A stretch of 64,000 nt of DNA, from NCBI GenBank assembly GCA_030681135.1, contig JAUXXF010000007.1, positions 1 to 64,000 of the forward strand. Reading direction: 5' to 3'. Shown here in pieces: positions 59,539 through 64,000 of the stretch. The translations under genes were made by a program, and so were the position numbers. The DNA comes from Chlamydiales bacterium. GTDB lineage: Bacteria; Chlamydiota; Chlamydiia; Chlamydiales; SM23-39. The notes beneath the pieces are model-generated. The model was not told the DNA's origin. It ran no database searches and saw only the letters and a list, made by a program, of their open reading frames with translations. Every line of letters begins with the position of its first letter. The first letter of the stretch is position 1.

Positions 59539-59626
59539 CTCTTAGCCGCCGTATAAAGCCTAGCCACTGTGATATGCAAAAAACCAAGCTCTTTTTAAAT
59601 CCATTTTTCTGTTATAAAAAATTCCT

Positions 59627-61261
59627 ATGAAACGCAGTCCGCTTGCAGGTCAGCTGCCAAACGCTTCTTCACTTATCGATGTGGATCAATTGATCAATGC
59701 CTATTTTGCAGAAAAACCTGACGTTGCATCAGAAAGCGAGCGAGTGATCTTTGGTACATCGGGACATCGCGGCTGCTGTTTAAAAAGGTCTTTTAATGAA
59801 GATCACATTCTCGCCATTACGCAGGCTATCTGTGAATACAGGAAAAAAGAGGGGATTTCTGGCCCTTTATTTTTAGGGATCGATACACACGCTCTATCGA
59901 GGCCGGCGTTGATGAGCGCGCTAGAAGTTCTAACAGGTCATGGAGTAGATGCCGTCTTAGCCAATCAGGATGAATACACTCCGACCCCTGTGATCTCTCA
60001 TGCTATTTTGCAGTATAATCAAGGGAGAAAAACAGGACTTAGCGATGGGATCGTTGTGACTCCTTCCCATAATCCTCCTTCTGAAGGAGGTTTTAAATAT
60101 AATCCTCCTCATGGAGGGCCTGCTGAGGTTCAGGTGACAGCATGGATTGAAGCGAGAGCCAATCAGTGGCTGCAAACAGGTCTCCAAAAAATCCCCAGAG
60201 TGCCTTTTGAAAAAGCAAAGCAGCAAGCGAGACGCTTTGATTATCTAAGTGCTTACGTTGCTGATTTGGAGCATATTCTTGATATGGACGCTATTCGAGG
60301 AGTGCATATAGGCGTAGATCCTTTGGGCGGAGCCGGAGTGCATTACTGGCAGGCCATTGCTGATCGGTATGGATTGAATTTGGAAGTGGTGAATAAAGAA
60401 GTGGATCCTACCTTTCGATTCATGACGCTCGATTGGGATGGACAAATTCGGATGGACCCTTCCTCTGCCGATGCGATGAAGCGGCTCATCGGGTTAAAAG
60501 ATCGATTTGATGTGGCTGTCGCCTGCGATACTGATCATGACAGGCATGGGATTGTGACAAAAAGCGTTGGTTTAATGCCTTCTAATCACTACCTTGCAGT
60601 AGCTGCTGACTATTTATTTCGCCATCGCAGTGGATGGAATGTCGATGCTGCGATCGGAAAAACTGTTGTCACAAGCGCCATGATGGATCGAATCGCTTTG
60701 GGGTTAAAAAGATCTCTCTATGAGACTCCTGTAGGCTTCAAATGGTTTGTCCAGGGGCTTTTGCAAGGACAGTTGGGATTCGCAGGAGAAGAGAGTGCGG
60801 GAGCTTCTTTTTTACGCAAAAACGGGACGGTGTGGACAACGGATAAAGATGGGATTGTTCCAGCTCTTTTGGCGGCAGAGATCACAGCGAAAACCCAAAA
60901 AGATCCTGGAGAGAACTACCAAGATTTAACCGCTCAGCTCGGCTCTTTTTTCTATGAGCGTAAAGAGGCAAGTATCACGCCAGCAGAAAAAAAACAGTTT
61001 CAGAAGATAGATCAGCTTGCTGTAGATCAATTAGCAGGCGACCCAGTTGAAAAGGTGCTCACAAAAGCGCCTGGAAATGGAGCTTCTATTGGAGGTGTGA
61101 AAGTCATCACTCGAAGAGGGTGGTTTGCAGCAAGGCCGTCTGGCACTGAGGAAATTTATAAAATCTATGCGGAGAGTTTTTCTGATCCTGAGCATCTTCA
61201 GCAAATTTTGCAAGAGGCTGAAATGTTGATTTCTCAAGCTCTTAAAGAGGAGAAAAAATGA
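59627..61261 (+). CDS. pgm: Phosphoglucomutase
   Basis: A 544-residue enzyme interconverting glucose 1-phosphate and glucose 6-phosphate. The phosphoserine loop is VVTPSHNPPSEGGFKYNPPHGGPA (about 143-166), the metal loop is ACDTDHDRHG (about 304-313), the sugar-binding loop is GFAGEESAGASFL, and the phosphate-binding loop is ARPSGTEEIYKIYAES near the end. It belongs to the bacterial alpha-PGM type that starts HPLAGQxA (here SPLAGQLPNASSLIDV). Its stop overlaps the glgP ATG (ATGA), forming a glycogen-use operon. Confidence 0.96.
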   Translation: MKRSPLAGQLPNASSLIDVDQLINAYFAEKPDVASESERVIFGTSGHRGCCLKRSFNEDHILAITQAICEYRKKEGISGPLFLGIDTHALSRPALMSALEVLTGHGVDAVLANQDEYTPTPVISHAILQYNQGRKTGLSDGIVVTPSHNPPSEGGFKYNPPHGGPAEVQVTAWIEARANQWLQTGLQKIPRVPFEKAKQQARRFDYLSAYVADLEHILDMDAIRGVHIGVDPLGGAGVHYWQAIADRYGLNLEVVNKEVDPTFRFMTLDWDGQIRMDPSSADAMKRLIGLKDRFDVAVACDTDHDRHGIVTKSVGLMPSNHYLAVAADYLFRHRSGWNVDAAIGKTVVTSAMMDRIALGLKRSLYETPVGFKWFVQGLLQGQLGFAGEESAGASFLRKNGTVWTTDKDGIVPALLAAEITAKTQKDPGENYQDLTAQLGSFFYERKEASITPAEKKQFQKIDQLAVDQLAGDPVEKVLTKAPGNGASIGGVKVITRRGWFAARPSGTEEIYKIYAESFSDPEHLQQILQEAEMLISQALKEEKK

Positions 61262-63714
61262 GAGAAGAAAAGCTTGATGATCTAGAAGAGCTCGCTTTGG
61301 ATTTAATATGGTCTTGGAATCGCAGCGCAGATGAAATTTGGCGCAAATTAGATGAGCCTTTATTTGAAGCGACTCATAATCCTTGGATAGTACTCCAGAC
61401 CGTCTCTAGAGAAAAAAAAGAGGAGCTACTTAAAGATCCAGCCTTTAAAAAAACAGTCCAGAGCTTATTAGAAATGCATGTACGTCCCTCTTCAGATACA
61501 TGGTTTCAAAAGAAATATGGAAAAGAGAAGATTCAAGCGATTGCCTATTTCAGTATGGAATTTATGTTGAGCGAGGCGCTTCCTATTTATTCGGGAGGAT
61601 TGGGGAATGTAGCTGGCGATCAGCTCAAAGCAGCTCACGATTTAGGAGTTCCTGTCGTTGGAATTGGCCTTTTGTATCAGCAAGGCTATTTTCGACAAAT
61701 TATCGATGCTGCAGGCAATCAACAAGCAGCTTATCCGTTTAATAGCCCGATGCAACTTCCTATCCAACCTTTAAGAGGAGCTAATGGGGAGTGGCTGCGT
61801 ATTGAAATTTCCCTTCCTGGTTGGTCTTTATGGCTCCGCGTTTGGGAGGCTAAAGTAGGTCAGGTAAAGCTTTATCTTCTCGATAGTAATGATATTGTGA
61901 ACTACCCAGTCTATCGAGGGATTACAAGTGAGCTTTATGGAGGGGATTTAGAAATGCGGCTTAGACAAGAACTTGTCTTAGGTCTCGGTGGAGTGCGTCT
62001 TTTAGAGCAGCTGGGAATGAAAGCCGAAGTATGCCATTTAAATGAGGGACACGCCGCTTTTGCGATCTTGGAAAGGGTTAGGCTTTGTATGCAAGAATAT
62101 GGCCTGTCTTTCGATGAAGCTCTATCTACCATGCGCTCTAGTCACATCTTTACGACGCATACGGCCGTTCCAGCCGGATTTGATAGATTTCCTAACGACC
62201 TTATTCTGAAATACTTAGGAAGTTATGCGGCTAATAAACTGCATATTTCCGCTGATCGTTTGCTAGAATTAGGAAAAGACGGAGAAGGTTGGTTTAATAC
62301 GGCGTATCTTGCGATTCGGGGATCTGGTTTTGTCAATGCTGTAAGCCGGTTGCATGGGCACGTAAGTCGCCATTTATTTTCCTCTTTATTTCCTCGGTTT
62401 CCTTTGGATGAAGTGCCCATTGGATCTATTACAAATGGGATTCATACTCCAAGTTGGGTTGGAGAGCCTGCTGAGCGTCTTTGGAATAAACATTTTGATA
62501 AGCCTCATACTGATAGCGAAGCTGAGACAAATGTTTGTCGGGCTTCCGATGCGCAAATTTGGGCGATGCGGAGTGAAGCGAGAGTTCAGATGATTGACTA
62601 TGGAAGAGCACAAATCTTGCCCATTTTAGAAGCTCGCGGCGTAAGTCAAGAGGAGATTGCTCAAGCTAAAGCATCTTTTGATCCCTCTGCATTGACTCTC
62701 GGATTTGCAAGACGCTTTGCTACCTATAAGCGGCCTAATATGCTTCTTTTCGATCCCGAAAGACTTTTGAAAATCCTCACCAATCCAGACAAACCTGTTC
62801 AGCTCATCATTGCAGGGAAAGCGCATCCTGCAGATGAAGGGGGGCAGGAAATGATCCGTGAATGGATCCATTTTATTAAGCGACCAGAGGTTCGCTCTCG
62901 CGTACTTTTTCTGACAGATTATGACATGCTCATGGCTGAAGAGCTTGTACAGGGAGTTGATGTATGGATCAATACGCCGAGACGTCCTTGGGAGGCGTGC
63001 GGCACAAGTGGAATGAAGGTGCTTGTCAATGGGGGCTTGAATCTTTCTGAACTCGACGGCTGGTGGGCAGAAGCGTATAGCCCCGAAGTAGGTTGGGCGC
63101 TCGGCGATGGACAAGAGCATGGGGACGACCCAAACTGGGACGCTAGAGAGGCCATGCAGCTTTACGATCTTTTAGAGCAGCAGGTGATCCCCGAATTTTA
63201 TCAAAGAAATGGAGAAGGTGTTTCTGAGGCTTGGGTGCGTCGCATTCGAGCAAGTATGCTTCAATTGACTCCCTTATTTTGTGCACATCGAGCTGTGCGT
63301 GAATATACAGAAAAGCATTACCTTCCAGCAGCTCAAAAGTATCGAAAAAGGATAAAAGACAAAGCTGCCTTAGGAAAAAAATTAGCTGCCCAACAACAGC
63401 TCTGGAAGGAGTTTAGTGCCACATCTCCTTTTAAAGAGTCTGTCATCACTTCTTTTGCCGATCAATACCATGTTAAAGTGCGCGTTGATTTGGGAGCGTT
63501 GGATCCTGCTACAGTAAGACTGGAAATGTATGCTGAAGGCACTCCATCTTTTCATCAAGAGATGCAGTTTAAAGAACAAAGCGGCTCTATCTATAGTTTC
63601 GAAACGCAAATCCCAAACAACCTGCCAGCTTCCCATTACTGCGCGCGGATCTTGCCTGTTTTTCCTGACGCGAATCTTCCTCTCGAAGCGCCTTATGTCG
63701 TGTGGGAGCGGTAA
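61258..63714 (+). CDS. glgP: Alpha-glucan (glycogen) phosphorylase, DUF3417-type
   Basis: An 818-residue enzyme releasing glucose 1-phosphate from glycogen or maltodextrin, the substrate of the upstream Pgm. The N-terminal LEELALDLIWSWNRSADEIWRKLD is the DUF3417 segment of this phosphorylase subgroup. IAYFSMEFMLSEALPIYSGGLGNVAGDQLKAAHDLGVP, GFARRFATYKRPNMLL and EACGTSGMKVLVNGGLNLSELDGWWAE (PLP region) follow. Usual length for the subgroup is 700-860 residues. A C-terminal beta-rich domain (from about 735) is common in this group. Confidence 0.95.
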   Translation: MREEKLDDLEELALDLIWSWNRSADEIWRKLDEPLFEATHNPWIVLQTVSREKKEELLKDPAFKKTVQSLLEMHVRPSSDTWFQKKYGKEKIQAIAYFSMEFMLSEALPIYSGGLGNVAGDQLKAAHDLGVPVVGIGLLYQQGYFRQIIDAAGNQQAAYPFNSPMQLPIQPLRGANGEWLRIEISLPGWSLWLRVWEAKVGQVKLYLLDSNDIVNYPVYRGITSELYGGDLEMRLRQELVLGLGGVRLLEQLGMKAEVCHLNEGHAAFAILERVRLCMQEYGLSFDEALSTMRSSHIFTTHTAVPAGFDRFPNDLILKYLGSYAANKLHISADRLLELGKDGEGWFNTAYLAIRGSGFVNAVSRLHGHVSRHLFSSLFPRFPLDEVPIGSITNGIHTPSWVGEPAERLWNKHFDKPHTDSEAETNVCRASDAQIWAMRSEARVQMIDYGRAQILPILEARGVSQEEIAQAKASFDPSALTLGFARRFATYKRPNMLLFDPERLLKILTNPDKPVQLIIAGKAHPADEGGQEMIREWIHFIKRPEVRSRVLFLTDYDMLMAEELVQGVDVWINTPRRPWEACGTSGMKVLVNGGLNLSELDGWWAEAYSPEVGWALGDGQEHGDDPNWDAREAMQLYDLLEQQVIPEFYQRNGEGVSEAWVRRIRASMLQLTPLFCAHRAVREYTEKHYLPAAQKYRKRIKDKAALGKKLAAQQQLWKEFSATSPFKESVITSFADQYHVKVRVDLGALDPATVRLEMYAEGTPSFHQEMQFKEQSGSIYSFETQIPNNLPASHYCARILPVFPDANLPLEAPYVVWER

Positions 63715-63802
63715 TAAGTTCATTGTCCCTTGTTTTGAATGTTTTTTTTTGCATAATTGTTCCCTCCATAAAAGCAGACAATCCTTGTAAAGGAGGAAAC
63801 AA

Positions 63803-64000
63803 ATGATTCATTTATCAGGTCGAGAATCCCCCGAAGTAACCTTTGCTCAAACGCACTCACGCTTTGCTGAAGATTTGGAGATTACCAATTCTGAAAACCC
63901 AGAAATGGTGAATGTTGCCAACAAGATCTTGCAGCATACGCATGTTCAAGCGTTTAGAAAAACGTTGTTAGTGGATTACAACGATTTTGCTGATAATCCT
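63803..64000 (+). CDS. Partial hypothetical gene running off the right edge
   Basis: ATG at 63803 has an excellent AAAGGAGG ribosome binding site seven bases upstream, and the frame is open for all 66 codons to the window end. The sequence (MIHLSGRESPEVTFAQTHSR..SENPEMVNVANKILQHTHVQAFRKTLLVDYNDFADNP) is soluble. I do not recognise it. It lies 88 bases after glgP and may have its own promoter. Confidence 0.75.
   Translation, partial: MIHLSGRESPEVTFAQTHSRFAEDLEITNSENPEMVNVANKILQHTHVQAFRKTLLVDYNDFADNP

Overview
This window reads as chromosome of an environmental (amoeba-associated type) member of the Chlamydiales. The main reason is gene order and content. There is a recR-bamA-skp-lpxD block back to back with fabH-fabD-fabG-acpP, pepF divergent from groES-groEL, a pyruvate dehydrogenase split into pdhAB and pdhC, a eukaryote-type IleRS, an RsbU-like regulator beside a cyclic-nucleotide-binding protein and a transporter-like protein with HEAT-type repeats, plus several proteins of eukaryotic ancestry. 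Genus and species cannot be assigned from the sequence alone.

Layout. 0-10 kb is accessory: a partial APH-type kinase, a decayed IS200/IS605 tnpB, a cold shock gene, orphan genes, rlmD and small enzymes. Many of these end in a dispersed terminator-associated repeat. 10-18 kb holds an exported-looking methyltransferase, tmRNA, ileS, a metallo-beta-lactamase hydrolase, hflX and radC. 18.2-20.4 kb is an island bounded by a 50-bp inverted repeat and carrying two tandem Rab11-like proteins ending in a CaaX box. 20.4-36.4 kb is mostly housekeeping: pdhAB, a dnaQ-like exonuclease, rpiA, pepF, groESL, rdgB, pdhC, speE and corA. Between these lie a putative outer-membrane protein and two broken small genes. 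36.5-40.4 kb is a second accessory island, with an Inc-like protein fused to an inositol-polyphosphate-kinase-like domain and a membrane-anchored GT34-like glycosyltransferase. 40.4-48.7 kb is envelope and fatty-acid biosynthesis. 48.8-49.7 kb is a membrane RING-type protein. 50-58 kb holds the RsbU, cNMP and HEAT genes, proC, trxB and a beta-barrel candidate. 57.7-59.3 kb is an AbiE toxin-antitoxin pair whose toxin gene carries a frameshift. 59.6-63.7 kb is a pgm-glgP glycogen operon, and a new gene starts at the right edge.

How it works together. The core genes supply acetyl-CoA (pdh), fatty acids (fab), lipid A (lpxD) and outer-membrane assembly (bamA, skp), plus glycogen turnover (pgm, glgP). 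Set among them are proteins that look designed for a eukaryotic cell: Rab11 mimics with a prenylation signal, an inositol phosphate kinase fold behind a bilobed hydrophobic domain, a GT34 glycosyltransferase and a RING E3-like protein. I infer these are host-directed effectors. Three such or neighbouring genes (22.8, 36.6 and 48.9 kb) share an identical 10-mer spanning the -10 box.

The strongest candidate for an undescribed system is the pair of Rab11-like proteins with a disrupted P-loop and a C-terminal CSVM motif, followed by the Inc-inositol kinase fusion. MITE-like palindromes and short repeats border many of the accessory genes. Several single-base frameshifts sit at homopolymers and should be checked against reads before they are called real.
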